A stretch of DNA of 47,757 nt, taken from the NCBI GenBank assembly GCA_024405735.1, contig JAKSOF010000016.1, positions 1 through 47,757 of the forward strand, read 5' to 3'. Source of the DNA: Victivallaceae bacterium (lineage in GTDB: Bacteria; Verrucomicrobiota; Lentisphaeria; Victivallales; Victivallaceae). A program made the translations under genes and the position numbers. Each line of letters begins with the position of its first letter. Positions within the stretch are counted from its first letter, which is position 1. This document shows positions 32,808-41,038 of the stretch, one piece after another. The notes below the pieces were generated by a model that searched no databases, was not told where the DNA came from, and was given only the letters and a program-made list of their open reading frames with translations.

Positions 32808-33905
32808 CTACTTGATGTCGATCTCCATTTGCCCCGTCGAATTGATGCGCAACGGGATCGGCGAGGAAACCAGCTGGCACTTCACAAGATAAAGCGAGCG
32901 GTCGCCCGAAGAGGAACGGTTCTTTTTGACTTCAAACGGCCGGATCAGCGGATAGCCGTTTTTCGTGCAGTCGAACTGCGTGGTGCGGAAACGGTAGACT
33001 TTGCCCTCGGTCACGTAGCCGACCTCGCGTTCATCGAAATAGCAATAGACGTAACTGCCGTTGTTGAAGGAGTGGATCTCCGCGACGTTGGACGCGGCGC
33101 CGTCGTAAGCGTTGACCGTATCGGAATTGTTGACGACAATGCCGTTGCGCGGAGAAACGATGCGGTAGTGATTGCCGTCCTCCTCGATGAGGCTCTGCAC
33201 TTTTTTCAAATCTTCCAACTTGGTGCGCGCGTCCTCCAGATCCTTTTCGGCAATGGCGATGTAAAGCGCGCCCAATCCTTTATTGATGATGCTGATGTCG
33301 TGGGAAAGGCTCTCCACATCCGCTTCGGCGTCCTTGTAATCCTGCGTTTTTTCGCGCAATGAAAAATCGGAAACGATCCGGTTGCCGTGCAGTTTTTCGT
33401 AGGCGTCCAACTCCTGTTTCAAGCGGGAGAGTTTTTCCTTTGCCGCCATTTGTTTCCAACTGGCGTTGCGGTACTCCGACGGGAGCGGATTGAGTTTTTT
33501 CAGCTGAAGCGCAAGTTCTTTGGATTCAACGACTTTTTGCTGCTCACGCACGGCATTCGCCGCCTGGGTGAGACGCAGACGCCAATCCAGATCGTCGTAT
33601 TCGATGATGACGTCGCCGCACATGATTTTCTGCCCGGTGTAGAAATTGACTTTTTTGACGTACCCGGCATATTTGTTTTTTAAAGTGATCATCGAACTGC
33701 CGCGGACATATCCGAAGCCTTTGACCATTTTTCCGGGGTGTTGCTCCACAACGACCGGATCGGGCTTCACTTCGGGAGGAGCATTCCGCTCCATCGTCAG
33801 AAAGAGGATCGTCACCGGCAGAAAGATCGCGAGCAGCAGGACGATCAAGCCGATCAGCAATAACCGCTGACGGCGCATGAATACGATTTTTTGCAGATAT
33901 TCCAT
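32808..33905 (-). CDS. HlyD-like membrane fusion (periplasmic adaptor) protein
   Basis: 365 residues from the ATG at 33905. An N-terminal helix (LLLIGLIVLLLAIFLPVTILFL) anchors it in the inner membrane. A beta/lipoyl half-motif (GYVRGSSMITLKNKYAGYVKKV and GQKIMCGDVIIEYDD) precedes a long coiled-coil hairpin (residues about 120-225). The second half of the lipoyl fold (YRIVSPRNGIVV) and a beta-barrel domain (GSYVYCYFDEREVGYV) follow. No ABC or RND partner is adjacent. Only about 3 nt lie between the predicted start of transcription and the ATG, and no Shine-Dalgarno is present, so the message looks leaderless. It lies downstream of feoB on the same strand but has its own promoter. Confidence 0.82.
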   Translation of the reverse strand: MEYLQKIVFMRRQRLLLIGLIVLLLAIFLPVTILFLTMERNAPPEVKPDPVVVEQHPGKMVKGFGYVRGSSMITLKNKYAGYVKKVNFYTGQKIMCGDVIIEYDDLDWRLRLTQAANAVREQQKVVESKELALQLKKLNPLPSEYRNASWKQMAAKEKLSRLKQELDAYEKLHGNRIVSDFSLREKTQDYKDAEADVESLSHDISIINKGLGALYIAIAEKDLEDARTKLEDLKKVQSLIEEDGNHYRIVSPRNGIVVNNSDTVNAYDGAASNVAEIHSFNNGSYVYCYFDEREVGYVTEGKVYRFRTTQFDCTKNGYPLIRPFEVKKNRSSSGDRSLYLVKCQLVSSPIPLRINSTGQMEIDIK

Positions 33906-33914
33906 AATGGAGAG

Positions 33915-33943
33915 AATATACTCTTTCAAAGTAAAAATTGCAA
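33915..33943 (-). promoter_or_regulatory. promoter of the membrane fusion protein gene, leaderless start
   Basis: Minus strand TTGCAA (33943-33938), 17-bp spacer, TATATT (33920-33915). Nine nucleotides then separate the -10 box from the ATG at 33905. The stretch from -10 to ATG closely matches that of ligA. Confidence 0.75.
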
Positions 33944-33976
33944 CCGCGCGCGAAGGAAAAATCCGGTTTTTCCGCG

Positions 33977-36334
33977 TTAAAACATCTGCACGATGATTTT
34001 GACGAGAAACGCCGCGCCCCAGGCAAGAAGACATTGCCATACGGCGACGATCACCGCCCAGAGCGTGCCGAGTTCGCGCCGGATCGCGGCGATCGCGGCG
34101 ACGCACGGGGTGTAGAGCAAAGTGAAAATCAACAGCGCCGCCGCCGCCGCCGTGGAGAGGTAAGTGTGCAAATCGACGCCGTTGTCCAGCAGGACGTTGA
34201 GCGAAGAAACGACGCTTTCCTTGGCGCTGACTCCGGTGATCAGCGAAACGCAAATGCGCCAGTCGCCCAATCCGAGAGGAGCCATCAAAGGCGACAGAAA
34301 TCCGGCGATCTTCGCCAATATGCTTTCACCCTGATCGGCAACCATATTCAAATGCAGATCAAACGTGCTGAGCAACCAGATCACCATCGATGCAAAAAAG
34401 ATCACGGTAAAGGCGCGTTGCAAAAAGTCCTTGATCTTTTCCCAGAGCAACTGGCAGACGTTTTTGATCCCCGGCATCCGGTAGTTGGGCAATTCCATCA
34501 CAAAGGGAACCGCTTCTCCCCGGAAAAGCGTCTTTTTCAAAATCAGCGCCACGAGCAGCGCGAAGCAGACGCCGACAAGATACAAAAGCGTCATCACCAG
34601 TGCGCCGTGCCCCGGAAAAAACGCCGCGACAAAGAAAGCGTAGATCGGCAGTTTCGCCGAACAGCTCATAAAGGGCGTCAAAAGGATCGTCATTTTGCGG
34701 TCGCGCGCCGACGGCAGTGTCCGCGTCGCCATCACGGCGGGGACGGTGCATCCGAAGCCGATCAGCATCGGCACGATGCTCCGTCCGGAAAGACCGATCC
34801 GGCGGAAAAGTTTATCCATCACAAATGCGACGCGGGCGATATAGCCGCTGTCTTCCAGCATCGAGAGAAAAAAGAAAAGCGTCACGATGATCGGTAAAAA
34901 ACTCAAAACGCTGCCGACTCCGGTGAAAACGCCGTCAAGCACCAGACTTTGCCAGGTGGGATTCACCCCCGTCCCGATCAAAAAGGATCTCATTTTCTCG
35001 TCGCAGAAACCGATGCCGGACTCCAGGATCCCCTGCAAAAACGCGCCGATCACGCCAAACGTCAGATAAAAGACGAGCGCCATAATGGCGAAAAACGCGG
35101 GGATCGCCGTATATTTCCCCGTCAGCACGGCGTCGATCGCGCGACTGCGCCGATGCTCCTTGCTCTCGACGGGTTTGCGCACGGTTTCGCGGCAGACTTT
35201 GCGGATAAAGGAAAAGCGCATATCCGCAATAGCGGCGGCGCGGTCCAAACCGCGCTCCTTTTCCATCTGGATGATGATATGCTCAAGCATATCGCGCTCG
35301 TTTTCGTCAAGGCGGAGTTTCTGCAAAATCAGCAAATCCCCCTCGATGACTTTGCACGCCGCAAAGTGACGCGGTATCCCCGCTTCGTCGGCGTGATCCT
35401 CGATCAGATGGATGATCGAGTGGATCGCCCGGTGCACGGCGCCGCCGTGCTCTCCCACATCGCAGAAATCCTGTCTTTTGGGCGCTTCCTGATAGCGCGC
35501 GATATGCAGGGCGTGACTGACCAGTTCGTCAATGCCCTCGCCGCGGCAGGCGGCGAGCGGGATCACCGGGATCCCCAGCGCCGCCTCCAGTTTGTTGACG
35601 AGGATCGCCCCGCCGTTGTTGCGCACTTCATCCATCATATTGAGCGCGAGCACCATCGGTACGCCCAACTCCAGCAATTGCATCGTCAGATACAAGTTGC
35701 GGGTGATATTGGTCGCATCGACGATATTGATGATCGCATGCGGCTTTTCGCCGAGGATGAATTTGCGCGTCACCAGTTCTTCGGCGCTGTACGGCGACAT
35801 CGAATAGATGCCGGGCAAATCGGTCACTTGGGTAAAGAGATGCTTTTTGATGCGCCCGTCTTTCCGGCTGACGGTAACGCCGGGGAAATTGCCGACGTGC
35901 TGATTGGCGCCGGTCAATTCGTTGAAAAGCGTGGTTTTGCCGCAATTCTGATTGCCGACGAGAGCGAAACGGAGCAACGTCCCCTCCGGAAAAGCGGCTT
36001 TTTTCTCCCCCGTTTGCTCCTCGTGATATTTGCCTTCCTCACCGAAACCGGGGTGGATCGCCTGATTGGCGGGAAGCGTGTCCGCGACGGCGGATTCCTG
36101 CGCTTTTTCCGCGACCTGCCGGATCTCGATACGCGCCGCATCGGCGAGCCGGAGCGTCAGATTGTAATCGTAGATCAGCAACTCCATCGGATCGCCCATC
36201 GGAGCGTACTTAAGGAGTTTCACCCGGGTACCGGGGATCATTCCCATATCCAGAAAGTGCTGGCGCAACGCCCCTTCCCCGCCGACGGCGAGAATTTCGG
36301 CGCTGCTGCCGACGGGCAACTCGCGAAGCGTCAT
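33977..36334 (-). CDS. feoB: FeoA-FeoB fusion ferrous iron transporter
   Basis: 785 residues. The first 75 residues are a FeoA SH3-like domain (TLRELPVGSSAEILAVGG ... MGMIPGTRVKLL). A linker (80-115) joins it to the FeoB G-domain: GNQNCGKTTLFNEL (G1), FPGVTVSRKDG (G2), DLPGIYSM (G3), NMMDE (G4). Helical guanine-dissociation inhibitor and membrane domains with paired gate motifs follow (PMLIGFGCTVPAVMATRTL, FMSCSAKLPIYAFFV). FeoA and FeoB are usually separate proteins; the fusion is known in some anaerobes. It imports Fe(II) across the inner membrane. GAGGGGA precedes the ATG. An operator-like repeat covers the promoter. Confidence 0.96.
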   Translation of the reverse strand: MTLRELPVGSSAEILAVGGEGALRQHFLDMGMIPGTRVKLLKYAPMGDPMELLIYDYNLTLRLADAARIEIRQVAEKAQESAVADTLPANQAIHPGFGEEGKYHEEQTGEKKAAFPEGTLLRFALVGNQNCGKTTLFNELTGANQHVGNFPGVTVSRKDGRIKKHLFTQVTDLPGIYSMSPYSAEELVTRKFILGEKPHAIINIVDATNITRNLYLTMQLLELGVPMVLALNMMDEVRNNGGAILVNKLEAALGIPVIPLAACRGEGIDELVSHALHIARYQEAPKRQDFCDVGEHGGAVHRAIHSIIHLIEDHADEAGIPRHFAACKVIEGDLLILQKLRLDENERDMLEHIIIQMEKERGLDRAAAIADMRFSFIRKVCRETVRKPVESKEHRRSRAIDAVLTGKYTAIPAFFAIMALVFYLTFGVIGAFLQGILESGIGFCDEKMRSFLIGTGVNPTWQSLVLDGVFTGVGSVLSFLPIIVTLFFFLSMLEDSGYIARVAFVMDKLFRRIGLSGRSIVPMLIGFGCTVPAVMATRTLPSARDRKMTILLTPFMSCSAKLPIYAFFVAAFFPGHGALVMTLLYLVGVCFALLVALILKKTLFRGEAVPFVMELPNYRMPGIKNVCQLLWEKIKDFLQRAFTVIFFASMVIWLLSTFDLHLNMVADQGESILAKIAGFLSPLMAPLGLGDWRICVSLITGVSAKESVVSSLNVLLDNGVDLHTYLSTAAAAALLIFTLLYTPCVAAIAAIRRELGTLWAVIVAVWQCLLAWGAAFLVKIIVQMF

Positions 36335-36355
36335 AAAAATCCCCTCAAAATCGTT

Positions 36356-36384
36356 GATATATCATCACAATAATATATCATCAA
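36356..36384 (-). promoter_or_regulatory. feoAB promoter covered by two 16-bp-spaced direct repeats
   Basis: Minus strand TTGATG (36384-36379), 17-bp spacer, TATATC (36361-36356). On the plus strand the 11-mer ATATATCATCA occurs at 36357-36367 and at 36373-36383, so one copy overlaps the -10 and the other the -35. This is a plausible binding site for an iron-sensing repressor of the Fur or DtxR type; the regulator is inferred, not seen. Confidence 0.55.
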
Positions 36385-36415
36385 CGCGGACTTTTTTCAA
36401 CGGGACAACGGGAAA

Positions 36416-36922
36416 TCACACCTTGTAGAGAATTTCTTTCACGTCATCGTCGATCAGGTAAGGCATCTGCTCGTGCACATCGACTCCGGCGGAAATCTTG
36501 GCGGCATCCAGTTTGATGTACTTGACGATGCCGTCGGCGAGGATGTGTCCGTAAAGATCCATCACCGTCGCTTCGACGGAGAAAAAACGGCTGGTATTGC
36601 TGACGACGGCGCCCCGGGCGAGAAGATCGCACTCGTAGGGGACCGGCTTGCGGAAGTGGCTTTCAAGGGAGATCGTCACGCCGAACTGCGATTCGTCGAG
36701 CGTTTTCGCCCAGAGCGCGCGCAATCCCATTTCGTCGAGCATCGCCGTGATGATCCCGCCGTGGACCCTGCCGGGATAACTCTGCTGCTCCGCCCGGAAA
36801 CGGAAGCGGCTCATCACGCTTTCATCCGCCATATTGTAAAAGGGCGCACGCACGCCGCTCGGGTTATCCAGACCGCAGATCACACACATCCGGCTGTTGC
36901 GCTGTTTGCTGATGACTTTCAT
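36416..36922 (-). CDS. PaaI-like hotdog-fold thioesterase
   Basis: 168 residues. The opening CVICGLDNPSGVRAPFY with CxxC is typical of a PaaI subgroup. HGGIITAMLDEMG is the hotdog helix with the catalytic acidic residue, and later strands (VTISLESHFRKPVPYECDLLARG) complete the fold. It hydrolyses a CoA or ACP thioester of unknown identity. The RBS is strong (AAAGGAGGAG). It is divergent from the MATE exporter gene. No operon partner. Confidence 0.87.
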   Translation of the reverse strand: MKVISKQRNSRMCVICGLDNPSGVRAPFYNMADESVMSRFRFRAEQQSYPGRVHGGIITAMLDEMGLRALWAKTLDESQFGVTISLESHFRKPVPYECDLLARGAVVSNTSRFFSVEATVMDLYGHILADGIVKYIKLDAAKISAGVDVHEQMPYLIDDDVKEILYKV

Positions 36923-36994
36923 TTTTTCTCCTCCTTTTTCTATTAATATACCGTTTTTTCACCGAAAAGCAACCTTTTATCCAAAATCCGCCTC

Positions 36995-37022
36995 TTGAAA
37001 AAGCCGGAAAGCGGAGTATTTT
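36995..37022 (+). promoter_or_regulatory. promoter of the MATE exporter gene
   Basis: TTGAAA at 36995-37000, 16-bp spacer, TATTTT at 37017-37022. A facing minus promoter for the thioesterase (TTGCTT-N16-TATATT, -35 at 36971-36966) lies back to back. Confidence 0.6.
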
Positions 37023-37054
37023 TTATCAACGCCACAAAAGGAGGCGTCTTTTTT

Positions 37055-38407
37055 ATGCTTAAAAATATGACCCAGGGCAGTCCGTTGCGGTTGATCGTCG
37101 GTTTTTCACTGCCGCTCATCATCGGAATGGTATTGCAACTCTTTTACGGGATGACCGACACCATCATCGTCGGGCATATTCTCGGCTGGCGCGCATTGGG
37201 TGCGGTCGGAGCCTCCGGGGTCACGGTCTTTCTGCTTTTCAGTTTCATTTTTTCGCTCACGGGCGGTTTCGCCATTCTGACCGGACAGAAATTCGGCGCG
37301 CAGGATATGGCGGGCGTCCGCCGTTCGATGACGACGTCGCTCCTTTTGAGCACCGTCACCGCGATCATCGTCATCTCGGCGGCGTTGCTGGGATTGGACA
37401 ACATCCTGACGTGGCTCCAAACTCCGGCGGAACTCTACGGCTGGTGCCGCGAATATCTTGTCATTATCATCGCGGGGCATCTGGCGATCGCCGTTTACAA
37501 TGTTTTTTCTTCCACGCTGCGCGCGCTCGGCGACAGTAAAACGCCGCTTTATTTCCTCATTGTTTCGACGTTGCTCAACATCGCGCTCGACCTGCTTTTT
37601 CTTTTGAAATTCCATTGGGGGATCCAAGGAGTTGCGTATGCGACGGTCGTCAGTCAGCTTGTTTCCGGCATTTTGTGCGCATTTTACACGTTGCATCACT
37701 TCCCGGAACTGCGGCTTTCGCGCGCCGACTGGAAGCCTTATCAGGTCAAAGAGCATCTCCGGCTCGGGATCCCGCTCGGCATCCAGTCCAGTTGCATCGC
37801 ATTCAGTTGCGTCGTGATGCAGGGCTCGCTCAACACTCTGGGCGACGTCGCCGTCGCCGGATTCGCGACCGCGTGTCAGGTCGATCGGCTCTTTACGATT
37901 TTCATCTACGCGGTCACGACGACAGTCGGCGCGTTTGCCGCCCAGAATTTCGGCTCCAGACGCTTTGACCGCATCTGCAACGGCTGTACTGATGCAAGCT
38001 ACTTCATCCTTGCGCTCGCCGTCATCGGATATGTCGGCACGACGACATTTTATCCCGCTTTCACGAGGATTTTCGTCGGCAAGGATCAAGTGGAGATCCT
38101 GTTGCCTTATGTGCGCGACTTCATGTATTACCGCTCGCCGTTTTACATTTTTCTGGGATTGATGTTCATTTACCGCAACGCCTTGCAGAGCATGGGATAC
38201 AGTCTGCTGCCGTTGCTTTCCGGATTCAGCGACCTTGTTTTCCGCTCGGTGCTGTGTGTGGCACTCGGACGCATCTGGGGCTACCGCGGCGTCTGCCTCG
38301 GCGACGTGCTCAGTTGGGTCATCACCTGTTTCCTGCTCGGAGTGCCTTATTTTCTCACCATCCGCCGCCGCACCGGAAACTTTTTACGCACGCCTTACCG
38401 CAATTAG
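37055..38407 (+). CDS. MATE family multidrug/metabolite exporter
   Basis: 450 residues from the ATG at 37055, which has AAGGAGG 10 nt upstream; the frame is open from 36995 but that lies at the -35 box. Twelve hydrophobic helices in two halves are visible. Family motifs: PLIIGMVLQLFYGMTDTIIVGH, GFAILTGQKFGAQDMAGVRRS, GIPLGIQSSCIAFS and TVGAFAAQNFGS. The group is NorM/DinF-like and uses sodium or proton antiport. The substrate is unknown. Its TAG stop overlaps the TAA stop of the convergent acyl-ACP thioesterase gene within the four bases TTAG. Confidence 0.93.
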   Translation: MLKNMTQGSPLRLIVGFSLPLIIGMVLQLFYGMTDTIIVGHILGWRALGAVGASGVTVFLLFSFIFSLTGGFAILTGQKFGAQDMAGVRRSMTTSLLLSTVTAIIVISAALLGLDNILTWLQTPAELYGWCREYLVIIIAGHLAIAVYNVFSSTLRALGDSKTPLYFLIVSTLLNIALDLLFLLKFHWGIQGVAYATVVSQLVSGILCAFYTLHHFPELRLSRADWKPYQVKEHLRLGIPLGIQSSCIAFSCVVMQGSLNTLGDVAVAGFATACQVDRLFTIFIYAVTTTVGAFAAQNFGSRRFDRICNGCTDASYFILALAVIGYVGTTTFYPAFTRIFVGKDQVEILLPYVRDFMYYRSPFYIFLGLMFIYRNALQSMGYSLLPLLSGFSDLVFRSVLCVALGRIWGYRGVCLGDVLSWVITCFLLGVPYFLTIRRRTGNFLRTPYRN

Positions 38408-39120
38408 CGCGGTCGCGTCGTAAATTCGGCGACGGCGCAACTCAAGTGGGATTCACCCCGCATATCGACGACGATCCGTTTTTCCCCGTCGCGGTACAGA
38501 AACGGCGTGACTTTTTCATCCGGCGACGCCTGCTGTTTGAATTCCATGCGGACGCGGTCAAAGGAGAAATCCGGCGGCAATACGTCCCCCGCCAACGCGA
38601 AGTAACCGTGGCTGGTCAAATGCCCGTTGGGGTCGAGCAAAGAGCGCGTCACCGTCAAAGCGGGAGCTGTTTCCGGCTCGGTCGCGGGGATCGGGATCTT
38701 GCGGCCGAGGCACTCCATCGGCAACGGTTCGTCGTAGACGACGCCGAGAGCGTCCGGCTCAAGTTTCACCGCTTTGCGCGCCTCGATGTCGAAAAAAGCG
38801 CCGGTCGCGTCGGCGATCAGACACAAATCATTTTTTTCATCGTGCATCGTGATCTGCCGCAAACCGTAGATCGAGCGGCAACCGTAGATCTTGACCGCCG
38901 TTTTCACCTTTTCCCGGAATTCCGGCATCCGCAGGATGTCCAACTGGATCGAAAAGAGAAAGACCGCCAGATGATTCCGCCGCAAATAGGCGCAGAATTT
39001 TTCCTCCTGATACTCCTGAAACTGACAGCAATTCATCATCATCGCCACCGCGTTGTGAAGTTTCAATTTCCCGTCCGCTCCGGCATCCACAAAGGGGATC
39101 ACATTGGTCATCTCGTACAT
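38404..39120 (-). CDS. acyl-ACP thioesterase-like double-hotdog protein
   Basis: 238 residues. Two hotdog repeats are visible: KLKLHNAVAMMMNCCQFQEYQEE with RNHLAVFLFSIQLDILRMPEF and YGCRSIYGLRQITMHDE in the first, and DPNGHLTSHGYFALAGDVLP in the second. This is the arrangement of bacterial acyl-[acyl carrier protein] thioesterases (PF01643 type), which release fatty acids from ACP. GAAAGG precedes the ATG. The C-terminal stop overlaps the MATE stop. The plant-type catalytic cysteine is not obvious, as in other bacterial members. Family assignment is good, chain length specificity unknown. Confidence 0.83.
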   Translation of the reverse strand: MYEMTNVIPFVDAGADGKLKLHNAVAMMMNCCQFQEYQEEKFCAYLRRNHLAVFLFSIQLDILRMPEFREKVKTAVKIYGCRSIYGLRQITMHDEKNDLCLIADATGAFFDIEARKAVKLEPDALGVVYDEPLPMECLGRKIPIPATEPETAPALTVTRSLLDPNGHLTSHGYFALAGDVLPPDFSFDRVRMEFKQQASPDEKVTPFLYRDGEKRIVVDMRGESHLSCAVAEFTTRPR

Positions 39121-39208
39121 AAAACGCCTTTCAATACTGAAATTTCCCGTTTTTCATAAAATATACCGCAAAACTGAAAAAAATCCATCTTTTTCTCCAA
39201 AAAGCGGA

Positions 39209-39237
39209 TTGATTCCGCCGGCGGCATCGTGTATACT
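39209..39237 (+). promoter_or_regulatory. promoter of the patatin / lipid kinase operon
   Basis: TTGATT at 39209-39214, 17-bp spacer, TATACT at 39232-39237. The leader is about 17 nt and contains AAAGGG before the ATG. Confidence 0.65.
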
Positions 39238-39260
39238 ATAAGCCGGAAAGGGCAAAAGAA

Positions 39261-40115
39261 ATGAAAACGGGATTGATTCTCGAGGGCGGCGCGATGCGCG
39301 GACTTTTCAGTTGCGGCGTTCTCGATGTTTTTTTGGAAAATCATCTTGACTTCGACGGCATGATCGGAGTTTCCGCCGGAGCCGCCTTCGGCTGTAATTT
39401 CAAATCGCGCCAAAACGGACGCCCGATCCGCTACAACAAGCGTTTCGCCCGCGACAAACGGTACTGCAGTATCGCATCGCTTTTGAAAACGGGCGATCTC
39501 TACAACGGGAATTTCTGCTACCATACGCTCCCGGAAACGCTCGACCCTTTTGACGCGGAGGAATTTTCCCGCAATCCGATGGAATTTCACCTCGTCGCGA
39601 CCGACGTCGAAACGGGACGCCCCTTTTACCGGCGTTGTGATTCGGCAAATTACGATACGATGGAGTGGATCCGCGCATCCGCGTCGATGCCGTGCGTCAG
39701 CAACCCCGTCGAAAGAAACGGCAGAAAATATCTTGACGGCGGGATTTCCGACTCCATTCCGCTCGACTACTTTGAATCGCTCGGTTTCGACCGCAACGTC
39801 GTCATTCTGACGCGTCCGGCGGGATACCGTAAAAAGCCGTCGGCGCTGCTGCCGCTTTTTTCTCCGTTTTTCCGCAAAATGCCGGAAATCTACCGCGCGC
39901 TCCAAAGCCGTCCGCAACGGTACAACGAAACCTTGGAACGCATTGAGGAAAAAGAAAAAAAGGGAGAGATCCTCGTCATCCGCCCCCCTGCCCCGCTTCC
40001 GAGCGGAAAAGTGGAGCACAATCCCGAAAGAATGCAAACGACTTACGGGATCGGCCGCGCCGCCGGTTCCGGTATGCTTGACAAAATCCACCGTTTTCTG
40101 GAGAAAGAAAAATGA
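39261..40115 (+). CDS. patatin-like phospholipase
   Basis: 284 residues. The oxyanion hole GGAMRGLFSCGV, nucleophile S38 in GVSAG and catalytic aspartate in DGGISDSIP form the complete patatin Ser-Asp dyad. It lacks a signal peptide and is probably cytoplasmic or membrane-peripheral, like RssA/YlbK-type patatins. It would hydrolyse acyl esters of glycerolipids. The gene overlaps the following lipid-kinase-like membrane gene by 4 nt, so both are made together and may act in sequence on membrane lipids. Confidence 0.92.
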   Translation: MKTGLILEGGAMRGLFSCGVLDVFLENHLDFDGMIGVSAGAAFGCNFKSRQNGRPIRYNKRFARDKRYCSIASLLKTGDLYNGNFCYHTLPETLDPFDAEEFSRNPMEFHLVATDVETGRPFYRRCDSANYDTMEWIRASASMPCVSNPVERNGRKYLDGGISDSIPLDYFESLGFDRNVVILTRPAGYRKKPSALLPLFSPFFRKMPEIYRALQSRPQRYNETLERIEEKEKKGEILVIRPPAPLPSGKVEHNPERMQTTYGIGRAAGSGMLDKIHRFLEKEK

Positions 40116-40741
40116 GCGAGATCCCTTTCCGAGATGAATTACGCCGCAAACTGGTCCATTTGAGTTCCTTCTGGATGCCGGTCGCGATGATTTTTTTCCG
40201 TTCGTACCGCTGGCAACTTGCCGTTTTTTTCGGATTTCTCGCTCTCGGCAGCGTCCTTGTCGAACACGCCTACGCCCGGGGGAACCAAGCCGTGCAAAAA
40301 GTCTACAACATCTTTTTCAACAACATGTTGCGTCAAGTTCCGAACCCGACGGACTGGGTCATCAGCGGCGGGCCTCCGGTACTGGCGGCAAGTTGCGCCG
40401 TATTGATTTTCTTCCCTCCGGTACTGGCGGCAGGCTGTATGGCGCTGATGCTCGGCGGCGACACGGCGGCGGCGCTGATCGGCAGACGCTTCGGGCACAT
40501 CCGCTTCGCCAACGGCAAATCGCTGGAGGGTGTGATCGCTTTTATTTTGATCGGAGCATTGGCTTTCGGGATCTTCTTTTCATTCGGAGAGATCGCCTTT
40601 TCCCGGCTCGCCGCCGCATCGCTGATCGCGGCGGTCATCGGCGCGCTTGCGGAATTTTTTGAAAAAGTCATCCGTATCGACGACAATTTCGGGATCCCCG
40701 TCTTTGCCGGATTGGCGGTTCAGCTTTTTCTGATGGTCTAA
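40112..40741 (+). CDS. CTP-dependent diacylglycerol/polyprenol kinase-like membrane protein
   Basis: 209 residues with about six hydrophobic helices. RRKLVHLSSFWMP is the family start, and GDTAAALIGRRFGHIRFANGKSLEGVIAF matches the nucleotide- and metal-binding loop (GDxxAxxxGRxFG...K-K-EG) of the SEC59/DGK1/VTE5 family. Members phosphorylate diacylglycerol, dolichol or phytol with CTP. The bacterial substrates are little studied. It is coupled to the patatin gene by ATGA. A phosphatidate cytidylyltransferase (CdsA-like) is the nearest alternative. Confidence 0.82.
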   Translation: MSEIPFRDELRRKLVHLSSFWMPVAMIFFRSYRWQLAVFFGFLALGSVLVEHAYARGNQAVQKVYNIFFNNMLRQVPNPTDWVISGGPPVLAASCAVLIFFPPVLAAGCMALMLGGDTAAALIGRRFGHIRFANGKSLEGVIAFILIGALAFGIFFSFGEIAFSRLAAASLIAAVIGALAEFFEKVIRIDDNFGIPVFAGLAVQLFLMV

Positions 40742-40860
40742 AAGCGGTTGCCAATTTTTGACGCAATGGGAACAAGAGGGCGCTCACGCCGCGCCCTCTT
40801 AACTCCCCAAGCGCCCGCCACAGGCGGGATCTGTACGCTGCCGAAAACAACGGATTTTTT

Positions 40861-40936
40861 AACCGCGAATGAACGCGAATACACACGAATAGAAAAAGGA
40901 AAAATTATTAGTGTGTATTAGTGTGCATTAGCGGTT
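40861..40936. repeat. hairpin of two arms, each three 10-bp units
   Basis: The left arm 40861-40890 is three decamers ending in CGAAT (AACCGCGAAT, GAACGCGAAT, ACACACGAAT). The right arm 40907-40936 is the inverse in decamers ending ATTA (GTGTGTATTA, GTGTGCATTA, then GCGGTT). The arms are complementary at 25 of 30 positions, with a 16-nt A-rich loop. Sequences of this kind (...ATTCGCGGTT) recur in many environmental bacterial genomes as intergenic repeats. Confidence 0.75.
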
Positions 40937-40996
40937 TCAAAAAAACAAAACGGGACCTACAAAGGACAGGAATCACGCGAAGGAAATAAAAAAAAG

Positions 40997-41023
40997 AACC
41001 GGAGCTCCCGGTTCTTTTTTTCG
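40997..41023. terminator. bidirectional intrinsic terminator (rpsT / lipid kinase operon)
   Basis: GAACCGG (40997-41003), AGCTC loop, CCGGTTC (41009-41015), with an A-run on the left and eight T on the right. The structure ends rpsT on the minus strand and can stop plus-strand readthrough. Confidence 0.88.
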
Positions 41024-41038
41024 CAATGCGATAAAAAA

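Larger units (their letters stand above)
40742..41038. other. 297-bp intergenic region with hairpins and a repeat
   Basis: I see no gene. In order it holds an AAGAGGGCG/CGCCCTCTT hairpin (40774-40782 with 40792-40800), a CCCGCC/GGCGGG hairpin near 40817-40831, the decamer hairpin repeat at 40861-40936, and a bidirectional terminator at 40997-41023. Confidence 0.75.
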
